Below, in pieces: positions 41,269-50,565 of a stretch of DNA of 64,000 nucleotides (its first letter is position 1; each line of letters starts with the position of its first letter). Under the pieces are notes generated by a model that saw only the letters and a program-made list of their open reading frames with translations, did not search any database and was not told the origin of the DNA. The DNA is taken from the NCBI RefSeq assembly GCF_019331735.1, contig NZ_JAHBBH010000012.1:21508-85507 (forward strand), read 5' to 3'. A program made the translations under genes and the position numbers. Source of the stretch: Bifidobacterium miconis. Lineage in GTDB: Bacteria > Actinomycetota > Actinomycetes > Actinomycetales > Bifidobacteriaceae.

Positions 41269-43650
41269 TCACCGCAAACGGAGGCGGTGAACGCCGCCTG
41301 CGAGCCGCGAACCCGCGACGCACCCGTCAGCATCCACGCCCAGCACCACGGTCACGCCCTCCGGCACCGTGACGTCAAGCGACACGACGCCATCCTCGCT
41401 CTGCTTCCACGCCGCTTCGACGCGTCCGAACGGCGTCTCGTGCGAGGCCGATCCGAAGGTCAGGCCATGCGCGAGCGCGGCGGCGATCCGCGGAGCCACC
41501 ACGACCTCGCGCCAGCCGGGCGCGGCGAGCCGCAGGCCGCCGATCGCGTCGTGCATCCACGAGGCCACCGAGCCGAGTGCGTAATGGTTGAACGAGGTCA
41601 TGTCTCCCGGGTTCACGTTGCCGTCGGGCAGCATCGAATCCCAGCGCTCCCACGTGGTCGTGGCTCCCATGCGCACCTGGTACAGCCACGAGGGGCACTT
41701 GTCGGACAGGAACAGCGAGAACGCCTCGTCCGCATGGCCGGTCGCGCACAGCGCATCCAGCACGTACGGCGTGCCGGCGAATCCGGTGCCGACCACGAAA
41801 CCGCGTTCGCGCACCAGTTCGGCGAGCCGCTCGCCCGCGATCGAGCGCAGCCGCGAACCGTCCTCCGCGTCGTCCAGCAGTTCGAGCGCGATGGCGAGCG
41901 CGTACGCGCACTGCGTGTCGGAGGTCATGCGACCGTCGCCGCGCACGAACCGCGCGCGGAATCCGGCGCGGATGTGCGCGGCCAGCCGGTCGTAGTACGC
42001 GGCGTCGTGCGCGGCATCACGCGCGGCGTCGCGTCTGCCCTCGGCCCGATCATCGCCGACGACGCGCAGCATGCGCGCGACGAGCGCGGCGGAGTGCGCG
42101 GCGAACGCGGTGGCGACGAGCGGCTTTTCGGTCATGGCGCGGGCCGCATCGTCGGGCGGGGCGGTCGGGTCGAGCCAGTCGCCGAGCTGTCCGCACCACA
42201 CGTCGGGCTCGCGGTCCCACACACCGTCGTCGGACAGCAGCGCGGCCTCCTGGTCCGTCCAGCGGCGAATCAGCGGCAGATGCCGTCGCAGCACGCCGGC
42301 GTCGCCGGTGGACATGTACATCGCCCACGGCACCATCACCGCGGCGTCGCCCCACAGCGCGACCGCATCGGGCTTACCCCAGCCCGGGTACGGGTACGGC
42401 ACGTAGTAGGGCACGGTGCCCCACGTATCGGTTTCGATAGCCACGTCGTCGAGCCAGCTGTCAAGGAATCCGGTCACGTCGTACAGGTATTCGGCGGCGG
42501 GCGCAAACACGGCGATGTCGCCGGTCCAGCCGAAGCGTTCGTCGCGTTGCGGGCAGTCGGTGGGGATCGACGCGAAGTTGGACAGCATGGACCAACGCAC
42601 GTTCTCATGCAGCCGGTTGACGCGTTCGTCGGAGCAGGAGAACCAACCAAGCCGGGTGCGAGCCGAGCTGTATACGCGCGTATGCAGGTCGGCGGAGGTC
42701 AACTCGCGACCGTCCGGCCAGCCGCCGATGACCGCGTACCGGAAGCCGTGCATGGTAAACCGCGGCTCCCACCACGTCGCCTCGCATTCGCGTCCGGACG
42801 CGATGTACCGGTCGTGCTGCACGGCGCGGCGCAGCGGGCGCGTGGCGGGCGTGCCGTCGGGGTTGAGCACTTCGACGTGCTGGATGTCGATCTCGTGCCC
42901 GGCCGGAACGCCCGGGATGCGCAGGACGACGCGCTGCGTGCAGTTTTGGCCGAAGTCGACGAGCCAGCGGCCGTCGGCGAGCCGGCTGATCGCGACGGGC
43001 TCGCGTTCGCCGATGCAGCGGATCGCGGTGCTTTCGTCGGCCGGATACAGCGTGTCCCGGTCGAAGTCGAGCCGTCCGACCGGTTGCCAAGCGTGATCTG
43101 CATCGGCCGGCAGCAGTGCAGCTCGCGCGTCAAACGTTTCGCCTTCGTACAGGCCGCTGGACACGATCGGCCCGTATGACGCGCGCCACCGGCCGTCATC
43201 CGCGTTGCTGGCGACGACGGTTGTGTTCCCGTTCGCGTCGGTGATCTCGAGCTGTGCGATGAGGCCGAGTCGGGTGCCGTAGCAGTCTTCTTGGCCGCCG
43301 CCGAAGCCGATGCGGCCGCGGTACCAGCCGTCGCCGAGCCAGAAGACGAGCTCGTTGCGGCCGGCGTGCAGCAGGTCGGTCACGTCGTAGGTCCAGACGG
43401 GCAGTCGGGTGCCGTAGACGGTCCAGCCGGGCGTGAGCACGTCGTCGCCGGCTGTGCGGCCGTTGACTTCGGCCTCGACGAGCCCGTGCGCGCTGACGTG
43501 CAGCAGCGCGCGGGCGGGGGCCGCGTCCAGTGCGATCGACCGGGCGATGACCGGCGGCCGGCGCATGCCGGTGTCGTTGACGACTTCGTTGTCGGGCCCG
43601 GCGATCATGTCGGCCGCCTGCAGCATTGATGTGGTCATTATGCTTGCCAT
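41269..43650 (-). CDS. GH78 alpha-L-rhamnosidase
   Basis: 793 aa. N-terminal binding domain (HVSAHGLVEAEVNGR; GDGWYRGRIGFGG), beta domain (VDFGQNCTQRVVLRI), the (alpha/alpha)6 catalytic domain with signature PTDCPQRDERFGWTGDI and the C-terminal motif MTSFNHYALGSVASWMH. These are hallmarks of GH78. No signal peptide. Starts at ATG 43650 with GGAG upstream. The stop lies 6 bases from the convergent lacI stop. Its operator is at 43724. Confidence 0.92.
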   Translation of the reverse strand: MASIMTTSMLQAADMIAGPDNEVVNDTGMRRPPVIARSIALDAAPARALLHVSAHGLVEAEVNGRTAGDDVLTPGWTVYGTRLPVWTYDVTDLLHAGRNELVFWLGDGWYRGRIGFGGGQEDCYGTRLGLIAQLEITDANGNTTVVASNADDGRWRASYGPIVSSGLYEGETFDARAALLPADADHAWQPVGRLDFDRDTLYPADESTAIRCIGEREPVAISRLADGRWLVDFGQNCTQRVVLRIPGVPAGHEIDIQHVEVLNPDGTPATRPLRRAVQHDRYIASGRECEATWWEPRFTMHGFRYAVIGGWPDGRELTSADLHTRVYSSARTRLGWFSCSDERVNRLHENVRWSMLSNFASIPTDCPQRDERFGWTGDIAVFAPAAEYLYDVTGFLDSWLDDVAIETDTWGTVPYYVPYPYPGWGKPDAVALWGDAAVMVPWAMYMSTGDAGVLRRHLPLIRRWTDQEAALLSDDGVWDREPDVWCGQLGDWLDPTAPPDDAARAMTEKPLVATAFAAHSAALVARMLRVVGDDRAEGRRDAARDAAHDAAYYDRLAAHIRAGFRARFVRGDGRMTSDTQCAYALAIALELLDDAEDGSRLRSIAGERLAELVRERGFVVGTGFAGTPYVLDALCATGHADEAFSLFLSDKCPSWLYQVRMGATTTWERWDSMLPDGNVNPGDMTSFNHYALGSVASWMHDAIGGLRLAAPGWREVVVAPRIAAALAHGLTFGSASHETPFGRVEAAWKQSEDGVVSLDVTVPEGVTVVLGVDADGCVAGSRLAGGVHRLRLR

Positions 43651-43723
43651 CAGTTCACTCCATCGTTGAAGTAGCGACGTAGGGCATCCCGCGTCGAACA
43701 TTGTGCGTTGCGCGTCATCGTAA

Positions 43724-43741
43724 CATCATATCGATACATAT
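43724..43741. promoter_or_regulatory. LacI operator candidate before GH78
   Basis: CATCATATCGATACATAT: right half CGATACATAT identical to the 18265 and 39897 sites; left half diverged. 74 bases before ATG 43650. Confidence 0.55.
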
Positions 43742-43827
43742 CATCGGCGCCATTCGGCACTCCGCACCGCCGACAAGCACACCGCACATTCCCAGCAACG
43801 GCGCGGCGGTTCCCATCCCCGCGTGTC

Positions 43828-43855
43828 GTACATATAATTATGTACCGTTACATAT
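43828..43855. promoter_or_regulatory. Overlapping operator palindromes before GH43
   Basis: TATGTA-CCGT-TACATA (43840-43855) overlaps a second dyad GTACATA-TAAT-TATGTAC (43828-43845). Same operator class as at 39897. Confidence 0.65.
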
Positions 43856-43998
43856 TTGATCGATGCGAGCTGCGATTGCGACGGCACGAGCGCCGGCAGC
43901 CGGCAAAGTGAGCCGGCACCGACGCAACCGCGCCATACGGCACGGCCCGCAGCGATCCGCACCGACCGCATCCCGAAGACAAGGAAGCAACGAGGACC

Positions 43999-45048
43999 AT
44001 GAGCGAAACGAACACCCCGAAAACCGAAGCGTACCTCTTCGTGCACTTCATCGGCGACGAAAAGACCCCGACCGACGAGCAGCTGTACTTCGCGCTCAGC
44101 CGCGACGGCGTCAAGTGGCACGACCTGCGCCCGGCCGGCAAGCCGGCGCTGACCTGGCTCGGCGGCGAGAAGGGCACGCGCGACCCGCACATCGTGCGCG
44201 ACCCGAAGGGCGGCTTCCACATCGTGGCCACCGACCTGTCCATCCACTACCGCGGCGGCTGGGGCCCGCACGACGGCGCCACCACTAACGGCTCCACCGG
44301 CCTGGTGATCTGGGACTCCCCCGACCTCGTGCACTGGAGCGAGCCGCGCCTCGTGGACGTCGCCTCGAAGATCCCGGGCGCCGGTATGGCGTGGGCGCCG
44401 GAGGCCAGCTGGGACCCGGACAAGGAGCAGTGGATCGTGTTCTGGGCCACCAAGACCAACGAGGACGAGGCCGGCAACCCGCTTAACAACGAGCTCGGCG
44501 ACCGCACGAACATGTACTATGCGACGTCGAAGGATCTCGTCACGTTCTCCGACCCGGTCAAGTGGATCGATCGCAAGAACGTCGTCATCGACTCGACCAT
44601 GCTGCGCGACGACGACGGCTGGTGGTACCGCGCGTCCAAGGATTCCGAGATCACGATCGAGCGTACGCGCAACCCGTACGCGAGCACGTACGAGGTGCTG
44701 CGCACGGACGACGACCAGCAGTGGTCGTACGTCGGCTCGCTCACCGACATTCTCGGCAACGGCCGCTATTCGTGGCACTATCTCGAGGGCCCGGAGCTGT
44801 TCCGCTACAACGACGCCGACGTAAAGACGGTCAACGGCCGCGAGATGCGCTACGGCCTGATGTGCGATCAGTTTGCCGAGGCGAAGGGCTATCTGCCGTT
44901 CCGTTCGGCCGACCTGTCCAGCCGTGACCCGCAGGACTGGGCCGTCGCCGACGACATCGACTTCGGCGGGCTCAAGAAGCGCCACGGCGCGATCCTGCCG
45001 ATCACGGCCGCCGAATACGACGCCGTGGAGGCCGCGTTCAAGCTGTGA
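43999..45048 (+). CDS. GH43 glycoside hydrolase
   Basis: 349 aa, single five-bladed propeller, intracellular. Likely catalytic residues follow the GH43 pattern: base Asp in TRDPHIV, modulator Asp in VVIDSTM, acid Glu in YLEGPELFR. Exo-acting arabinofuranosidase or galactosidase activity is possible; subfamily not determined. It shares long segments with the gene at 52789 (GLMCDQ; GYLPFRSA; YNPY-type RTRNPYA), so the two are paralogues. Operator at 43840. ATG 43999 with GGAAG upstream. Confidence 0.85.
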   Translation: MSETNTPKTEAYLFVHFIGDEKTPTDEQLYFALSRDGVKWHDLRPAGKPALTWLGGEKGTRDPHIVRDPKGGFHIVATDLSIHYRGGWGPHDGATTNGSTGLVIWDSPDLVHWSEPRLVDVASKIPGAGMAWAPEASWDPDKEQWIVFWATKTNEDEAGNPLNNELGDRTNMYYATSKDLVTFSDPVKWIDRKNVVIDSTMLRDDDGWWYRASKDSEITIERTRNPYASTYEVLRTDDDQQWSYVGSLTDILGNGRYSWHYLEGPELFRYNDADVKTVNGREMRYGLMCDQFAEAKGYLPFRSADLSSRDPQDWAVADDIDFGGLKKRHGAILPITAAEYDAVEAAFKL

Positions 45049-45085
45049 CGTCACGGACGTGACGCTGCGGTCATGACGGCTGCAA

Positions 45086-45142
45086 ACAACCCCGGTATTT
45101 GCGCGGCGCGATCGACGACCACCATGCGAATACCGGGGTTGT
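45086..45142 (+). terminator. Inverted repeat after GH43
   Basis: Perfect 14-bp arms ACAACCCCGGTATT / AATACCGGGGTTGT with a 29-base loop; no T-tract. Position suggests a transcript end. Confidence 0.55.
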
Positions 45143-45170
45143 CACGATTCACAGACATTTCCCAGCCAAC

Positions 45171-45305
45171 CCGCACGATTCGCCATGAATCGTGCGGTTA
45201 TATGGGAACCACGGCCGGACAGGTCGCACCGCATAACTGAAAATCCTTCTTCTTTCTCTCTTCTCCTTTCTTCGCCCGGCGGCTCTCCCCGCCGGGTTTT
45301 CTTTT
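45171..45305 (+). ncRNA. Structured RNA candidate, copy 1
   Basis: Begins with a perfect 10-bp hairpin (CCGCACGATT, loop CGCCATG), then a conserved core (GGTTATATGG, CACGGCCG, ACAGG, CGCAC, ATAA), a pyrimidine-only tract, and a terminator (CCCGGCGG / CCGCCGGG then TTTTCTTTT). A second copy at 50932 shares loop, core, tract and terminator position. No gene follows in this orientation, so an independent small RNA is more likely than a leader. Confidence 0.55.
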
Positions 45306-45342
45306 GCCCGCATCCTGCATGCGCCGAAACGCAGCTGAATAT

Positions 45343-45396
45343 ACGGCAACGGCCGCGAACCCCGAGGAAAGGAAGGGGGTTCGCGGCCGTTGCCGT
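45343..45396. terminator. Perfect 21-bp inverted repeat with purine loop
   Basis: Arms start ACGGCAACGGCCGCG and mirror perfectly; the 12-base loop is all purine. It lies just past the end of the solute-binding protein gene (minus strand) and probably terminates it. Confidence 0.6.
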
Positions 45397-45447
45397 TGAG
45401 AGGAATCGGCTGTCGCGTCACATCAGCGATCGCCGATCAGGCGAGAC

Positions 45448-47037
45448 TCACTTGGCGCTGTCGTACAGCTTCTGGTAGATCTCGACGTTCTGTTCGATGT
45501 TCAGGCTCTTGAGTTGCTTCTGGAATTCGTTCCAGGAGTCGTCGGTCAGGCCGCCGTCCTTGATCCACTTGGCGATGATCGGCATCGCGTAGGTGAAGAT
45601 CGAGGTGTTGTTGTTGGCCACGGTGTTCGAGTCGTCGTCGGACAGGGTCAGGTACTGCGGCATGAAGTCCTTGGAGGAGGTGGGCTGGTACTTCTGGTAG
45701 GCCGGCCAATCCTTGTTGGAGGCGTCGATGTCCGGCACGCCGGTGATCTTCAGTCCCGGACGCAGCCAGGCGAGACCGCGGTCGGCGAGCGCGACCTGAA
45801 TGGAGGAGTCGGCGGAGGCTTCCGGCTTGACGGTGTAGTCGTTGTCGCCGTTCTTGACGACGTACTTGTCGAAGTCGCCGAAGTAGGACTGGATGCTCAC
45901 GTCGGGATCAAGCCACTCGTTGATGATCTTGAAGACCTGGTCCTTGTACGGGGATTCGGCCTTGACCGCGGCGCCGTTGTAGACGTCGGCGACGCTCGGC
46001 TCCCACGTGGGCGTGGCGCCCGGCGCGGCCGGGGCCGGCATGGAGACATACTGGTCCTTAAGGGTGCCGAAGGCGTTGGTGTTCCAGCCGAAGGCGACGC
46101 CGACCTGCGCGGTCTTGCCGTCGCCGGTCCATTCGGCGTTGTACTTGTCGTCGGCCTTGGTCAGCGCGTCGGCCGGGATGAGGCCCTTGCTCATGAGCTC
46201 GTGCAGGTATTCGGTGACCTCGCGGAAGTTCTTGGTGAGCATGAAGTTGCCGACCTTGCCGTCCTGCACGTAAATGCCCTGGCCGCCGACGCTGGACATC
46301 TGCGTGGAGATGCCGGTGGAGTTGAGCAGCAGGTACGGATCCCACCAGCCGAAGCCGGTGGAGTTGAGCTTGCGAATGGTGAACGGGATCTCGTCGGCCT
46401 TGCCGTTGCCGTTCGGATCCTTGGTCTTGAAGGCCTCGAGCACGTTCTCGAGTTCGTCCCACGTGGTCGGCACCTTGAGGCCGAGCTTGTCGAGCCAGGT
46501 CTTGTTGATCATCATGGACTGGCCGTTGACGTTGACCTTCATACGGGAGGAGGCGTCGGACGGGATCTGGTAGATGTGGCCCTGCGAGTCGGTCGCGAAG
46601 TTCTTGGCGTCCTTGTCCTCTTCGAGGTACTTCTTGGCGTTCGGCATCTTGTCGAGATCGTCGGAGAGATCCTCGAACAGGCCCTGGTTCTTGGAGAAGT
46701 CGGTCTTGCCGAAGCCCCACACGGTCAGGTCCGGCACGTCGCCGGCGGCCAGCGAGGCGTTCTTCTGCTGGTCCCATGCGGTGCCGTCGACTTGCTGCCA
46801 CTTGATGGAGCAGTCGCACGCGGCCTCGAGCTTCTTCCACCACGTCATGGTGTTCATCTTGCGGGTGGCGGAGTTGGTGATGACCATGACCTTGACCACC
46901 GGCTTGCCGTTGGCGTCGGTCTCGCCCTTGCTGGTGTTGCCGCAGCCGGCGAGCACCATGGCCAGCGCCGACACGCCGGCGACGGCGGCGAGCATGCGCT
47001 TGCCGTTGCGTCCTGCGTTCTTGAATGAAACGCTCAT
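45448..47037 (-). CDS. ABC transporter solute-binding lipoprotein (sugar)
   Basis: 529-aa lipoprotein receptor. Signal peptide with lipobox VLAGC (Cys32), then an extracellular binding domain of the long type (LDKLGLKVPTTWDELENVLE; AFGWNTNAF) seen in oligosaccharide uptake (LplA/YtcQ-like). No permease gene is adjacent; the permease fragment at the right window edge belongs to the same transporter class. Two AATCGATT palindromes lie 60-85 bases upstream, next to a divergent lacI, so the lacI probably controls it. Confidence 0.92.
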   Translation of the reverse strand: MSVSFKNAGRNGKRMLAAVAGVSALAMVLAGCGNTSKGETDANGKPVVKVMVITNSATRKMNTMTWWKKLEAACDCSIKWQQVDGTAWDQQKNASLAAGDVPDLTVWGFGKTDFSKNQGLFEDLSDDLDKMPNAKKYLEEDKDAKNFATDSQGHIYQIPSDASSRMKVNVNGQSMMINKTWLDKLGLKVPTTWDELENVLEAFKTKDPNGNGKADEIPFTIRKLNSTGFGWWDPYLLLNSTGISTQMSSVGGQGIYVQDGKVGNFMLTKNFREVTEYLHELMSKGLIPADALTKADDKYNAEWTGDGKTAQVGVAFGWNTNAFGTLKDQYVSMPAPAAPGATPTWEPSVADVYNGAAVKAESPYKDQVFKIINEWLDPDVSIQSYFGDFDKYVVKNGDNDYTVKPEASADSSIQVALADRGLAWLRPGLKITGVPDIDASNKDWPAYQKYQPTSSKDFMPQYLTLSDDDSNTVANNNTSIFTYAMPIIAKWIKDGGLTDDSWNEFQKQLKSLNIEQNVEIYQKLYDSAK

Positions 47038-47096
47038 CGTTGAACCTCTTTGCCTTCGTTCCTCTAGGGTCGGTTCACGCCGGCCCGGTCGTTTTC

Positions 47097-47121
47097 CTAA
47101 TCGATTAGCTTAATCGATTAG
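47097..47121. promoter_or_regulatory. Two adjacent LacI operators
   Basis: CTAATCGATTAG (47097-47108) and TTAATCGATTAG (47110-47121), 13 bases apart, in the divergent region between the solute-binding gene and lacI. Confidence 0.7.
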
Positions 47122-47192
47122 TTTTTAATATAGAATGATGTCGTAAGCTTGTCAAATCACTTCGTCGACAAGCGTGTGCATAAGGAGTTGCT

Positions 47193-48215
47193 ATGAGTGC
47201 CACCATCGCCGACATCGCCAAAGCCACGGGCTATTCGACGGCGACCGTCTCGTACGCGCTGCGCGGCAATCCGCAGGTCAAGCCGGAAACCGCGGCGAAA
47301 GTGCGCGAGGCGGCCGCGCGTCTCCACTATCAGGGCAACGCGTCCGCGCGCAGTCTGCGACTCGGCCGCAGCAACGTCATCGCCGTGGCCGTGCACGACC
47401 TCGCCCTGCCGTTCTCCGCCGAACTCGCGCACGCGATCTCGGTCGCGCTCGCGCCGCGCGGCTATCAGGTCTTCGCTCAACAGACGCTGTTCACCGGCAG
47501 CAACGAGGAAACCGTGCTGCGCGAGCTCGACCACCAGTTCTGCGACGGCACCATCTTCTGCTCCGGCGAACTCAAGCCGGAGCAGATGAAGAAGATCACC
47601 GGGTCCAAGCCGCTCGTCATCCTCGACCCCAGCCAGCCGACCGACCTGTACGACAGCGTGTATACGCCCGGCCACGACGGCGTATATGCGGCGGTCAGCC
47701 ACTTGCTGAGCACCGGCCGCCGCCGCATCGTCGCGATGGGCGTGGCATACCGGCCGTACGAGCGGATCCACGATCTGACGGACGTGAGCAGCACGCGCTT
47801 GACCGGCTGCATGGACGCGTGCCGCGACGCCGGCGTCGCGTTCGGACCGGACAATACGGCCGTCCCCGCGCAATGGACGGTCGAAGGCGCGTACGACGCG
47901 ACGATGCGCCTGCTGGACGAGGGCCGCGAGTTCGACGCCGTGTACTGCCTGTCCGACACGGTGGCGATCGGCGTAATGCACGCGCTGCACGACCGCGGCA
48001 TCGCGATCCCCGACGACGTGGCCGTGGCCGGGTTCGACGGCATCGAGGCCGGACGGTCGGCGTTCCCGCCGCTGACGACCGCCGCCGTGGACTTCGACCG
48101 GCTCGCCGCGACGCTCGCGGATCTGCTGCTGCGGCGCATCGAAACGCCCGACGCGCCGATCGAAACCCGCACGGCCAACTTCACGCTCGAAGTGCGCAGC
48201 TCCACACGTCAGTAG
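47193..48215 (+). CDS. LacI-family transcriptional regulator
   Basis: 340 aa. Helix-turn-helix (ATIADIAKATGYSTATVSYA) and hinge (ASARSLRLGRSNVIAV), then the sugar-sensing domain (DAVYCLSDTVAIGVMHALHD; VAVAGFDGIEAGRSAFP). TAAGGAG before ATG 47193. It is divergent from the solute-binding gene across two operators. Its last 7 bases overlap the end of the convergent GH-A gene. Confidence 0.92.
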   Translation: MSATIADIAKATGYSTATVSYALRGNPQVKPETAAKVREAAARLHYQGNASARSLRLGRSNVIAVAVHDLALPFSAELAHAISVALAPRGYQVFAQQTLFTGSNEETVLRELDHQFCDGTIFCSGELKPEQMKKITGSKPLVILDPSQPTDLYDSVYTPGHDGVYAAVSHLLSTGRRRIVAMGVAYRPYERIHDLTDVSSTRLTGCMDACRDAGVAFGPDNTAVPAQWTVEGAYDATMRLLDEGREFDAVYCLSDTVAIGVMHALHDRGIAIPDDVAVAGFDGIEAGRSAFPPLTTAAVDFDRLAATLADLLLRRIETPDAPIETRTANFTLEVRSSTRQ

Positions 48216-50392
48216 TGGATCGGATTGACCTCGCCCGGCACCCGGTCGAACGCGGACCGCTCCCCCGCCGCCACGCGGTACATCGCCTCGTGGCAGTCGC
48301 GCATCGCCGCGGCCATTTCCGGATACTCCTGCATGCACACGTCCACGAGTCCGATCTGGTAGTTCTCGCCGTCGAAGCGGCCGATCGCGCTCTGGTCGTT
48401 GTACTGGAAGTAGTGCGCGCCCACGAAATACGGGCTGCGCGCGGCCTGCTCCACGTAGTAGCGATACGCGACGCCGCGCTCGGCCTGCGTGGTCACGCCG
48501 CGGATGCCATGCGCGGTGAGCCCGCGGTCGAGCGCGCCGTGGTGGAATTCGCCGACCATGACCGGCATGTCGAGCATGCGTCCGACCTGTTCGACCTGAT
48601 CGTACGCGGTGCGCTGGTAGCTGTTGATCGAGAACACGTCGTAGCAGTCGGCCCCGGCCAGCAGGCTTTTGTCGGTGATGTACGCGTAGCGCATGCCGAG
48701 GTTGAGATGATGCGGGTCGACGCGACGCAGCGCCTCGGCCGGCACGCGCACGTAGCGGTCGATCATCATCGTCGAGAATTCGCGCAGGTCGTCGGCGGCG
48801 CCCGGCCACGCGCTCGCCGCACGGAACCGCGGTTCGGCCGTGATCTCGTCGAACGAGCCGAACTCCGCGCCCCAGCGTGCGTTGAGCGCGGCCACGTCGC
48901 CGGCATACCGCTCACGCAGCCAGTCGACGAACCGCCGCTTGGACGCGAGACCGGCCGGGTTGGCGAGCATTTCCTCGGCGATGTTGAGGTCGTAGACGAA
49001 CGCCCAGTTCGGCTCGTTGCGCATGAAGTAGCCGATCATGTTCGGATCGTCCTTCCACGCCTCGAGCCCGGCCGCGTAGCGTGCGGCCTGACGCTCGTAC
49101 TCGGGGTCGAACACGTCCGGGAAGTCGCGGAAGACCATGTGCGGCGTGCTCGGGAAGCCGACGCCGGCGAGTTCCTCGACCGGCAGCACGTACGGCAGGC
49201 CGGCTTCGCGGATGAACGCGCGGTCGGACCAGTTGCCGATCGTGTTCACGCCCCAGTCGAGCAGGTGCCTGCGCGTGATACGCGCCCACGCCGAGCGCCA
49301 GCCGTTCTCGCCGAACGCGGCGCGCAGGTTGGCCTTGCCGTAGTCGTAGAACGCGGTGACGCCGCCGCAGCCGTGTGCGTCCGCACGCCAACTGAACGAC
49401 GGGTCGGTCGGGTCGACGACGGGCTCGTTGCGACGACGGCCGGCGTAGACGTCGGCTTCGGTGGATTTGGACTCATCTCGCGATGTGTCGTTTGCCGATG
49501 ATGCGGACGCTGACGACGCGGCGGCCGCGTCGATCGCGTGATCCAGCAGTCCGGCGACGTGCGCATCCAGCCACGGGCGGACCGGGTCGACGCGCGTGCC
49601 GACGCCGGGGCCGATGCAGTCGACGCCGGTGGAGACGAACGCGTTGCCGTCCGGGTCGACCAGCCAGAACCGTCCGGGCTTGCCGTCCGCGCCGGCCGGT
49701 TCACGCTCGACGCGGAACCAGCCGGTGGCCGCGAACGTTTTGCCGGTCCAGCCGCCGAAGCGATCCCAGCCGTCCAGCGTGTAACGGGTATCTGTCGTGT
49801 CCTTTTCATCGCCGGCCATCTTGCGCAGCACGGCGTCGCAGTCGGCGCGGTCGGCGACCTTGCCGGGCCACTGCTTGGGCAGCCACTGGCCAAGTTCATC
49901 GACGAGCGGTTTGGCGGGAATGTCGATCGCGGGCATCTGGTCGAGCAGTTCGCACGGCCACAGGCGCACGCTGCGATCGGGCAGGCTCGGCGTGGCGGAG
50001 AGCACGATTTCGGCGATGTCCTTGCGGCGGATGCGCTTGCCGAAGATGGTCATCTTGAGGCGCCCGAGCGTGCGCGGGGCGAACAGCGTTTCGCCGTCGA
50101 GCCACGCGAGGTCGAACGGCACCGGCACCTTGACGCCCGGCAGCAAGCCGAACACGGCGCGCAGGGTCGGATCGTCGCCACGCTCGCGCTGACCGGCCTC
50201 GTAGAAAGCGAGCTGAAGACAGACGGAATGCGCGTCGAGGCTTTGCGCGACGACCGTCAGGCAGGCGGCATGCTCGAGCGCGCGTGCGGCCTCCGGCTGC
50301 GTTTCGCGGTTGAAAATGGTCAGATCGATCCCTTCGGCGGGATACGTCACGTCAACGGGACCTTCTTGTCCCGGCTGGCAGAGCAGTTGCAT
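48209..50392 (-). CDS. Clan GH-A glycoside hydrolase (agarase/GH50-like), substrate unknown
   Basis: 727 aa. An N-terminal beta-sandwich (~1-190) precedes a TIM barrel: RFWLVDPDGNAFVSTGVDCIG, WGVNTIGNWSD, acid/base Glu460 (MRNEPNW) and nucleophile Glu615 (MVGEFHHG). The arrangement is like agarase-type GH50 proteins, but bifidobacteria degrading agar is unlikely, so an unassigned galactan- or glycoside-acting enzyme is more plausible. A Ser/Ala/Asp insertion lies at ~290-315. No signal peptide. ATG 50392 with AAAGGGG 7 bases upstream. Confidence 0.75.
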   Translation of the reverse strand: MQLLCQPGQEGPVDVTYPAEGIDLTIFNRETQPEAARALEHAACLTVVAQSLDAHSVCLQLAFYEAGQRERGDDPTLRAVFGLLPGVKVPVPFDLAWLDGETLFAPRTLGRLKMTIFGKRIRRKDIAEIVLSATPSLPDRSVRLWPCELLDQMPAIDIPAKPLVDELGQWLPKQWPGKVADRADCDAVLRKMAGDEKDTTDTRYTLDGWDRFGGWTGKTFAATGWFRVEREPAGADGKPGRFWLVDPDGNAFVSTGVDCIGPGVGTRVDPVRPWLDAHVAGLLDHAIDAAAASSASASSANDTSRDESKSTEADVYAGRRRNEPVVDPTDPSFSWRADAHGCGGVTAFYDYGKANLRAAFGENGWRSAWARITRRHLLDWGVNTIGNWSDRAFIREAGLPYVLPVEELAGVGFPSTPHMVFRDFPDVFDPEYERQAARYAAGLEAWKDDPNMIGYFMRNEPNWAFVYDLNIAEEMLANPAGLASKRRFVDWLRERYAGDVAALNARWGAEFGSFDEITAEPRFRAASAWPGAADDLREFSTMMIDRYVRVPAEALRRVDPHHLNLGMRYAYITDKSLLAGADCYDVFSINSYQRTAYDQVEQVGRMLDMPVMVGEFHHGALDRGLTAHGIRGVTTQAERGVAYRYYVEQAARSPYFVGAHYFQYNDQSAIGRFDGENYQIGLVDVCMQEYPEMAAAMRDCHEAMYRVAAGERSAFDRVPGEVNPIHY

Positions 50393-50417
50393 TGCAGAAC
50401 CCCTTTCCACCTTCAAC

Positions 50418-50429
50418 TATAACGTTACA
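50418..50429. promoter_or_regulatory. Operator-like palindrome before the GH-A gene
   Basis: TATAACGTTACA, core TAACGTTA, 26 bases before ATG 50392. Confidence 0.35.
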
Positions 50430-50565
50430 CCTCTTGATTTTCGGGACTTTTGCCGCTCTTTGCCATTGGAAGAACAAGCTGGTCCCCTCACGGTGCAACA
50501 ATCCGCAGTGTCCGCAGGAATCCATGCCACCGTCCATTCGCCACCGCCCGGCATCATCCAGTCAA

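Larger units (their letters stand above)
45049..45447. other. 399-bp convergent intergenic region with three large hairpins and a structured RNA candidate
   Basis: It holds an inverted repeat (45086-45142), an RNA-like element (45171-45305) and a 21-bp perfect inverted repeat (45343-45396), listed separately. No gene. Confidence 0.6.

Noticed and set aside
45149..45421. Minus-strand small protein over RNA copy 1 (and 50922-51125 over copy 2)
   Set aside because: A short shared peptide (PYNR..HG..CG) arises, but the frames end and begin differently, and the conservation follows the hairpin and terminator rather than a reading frame.
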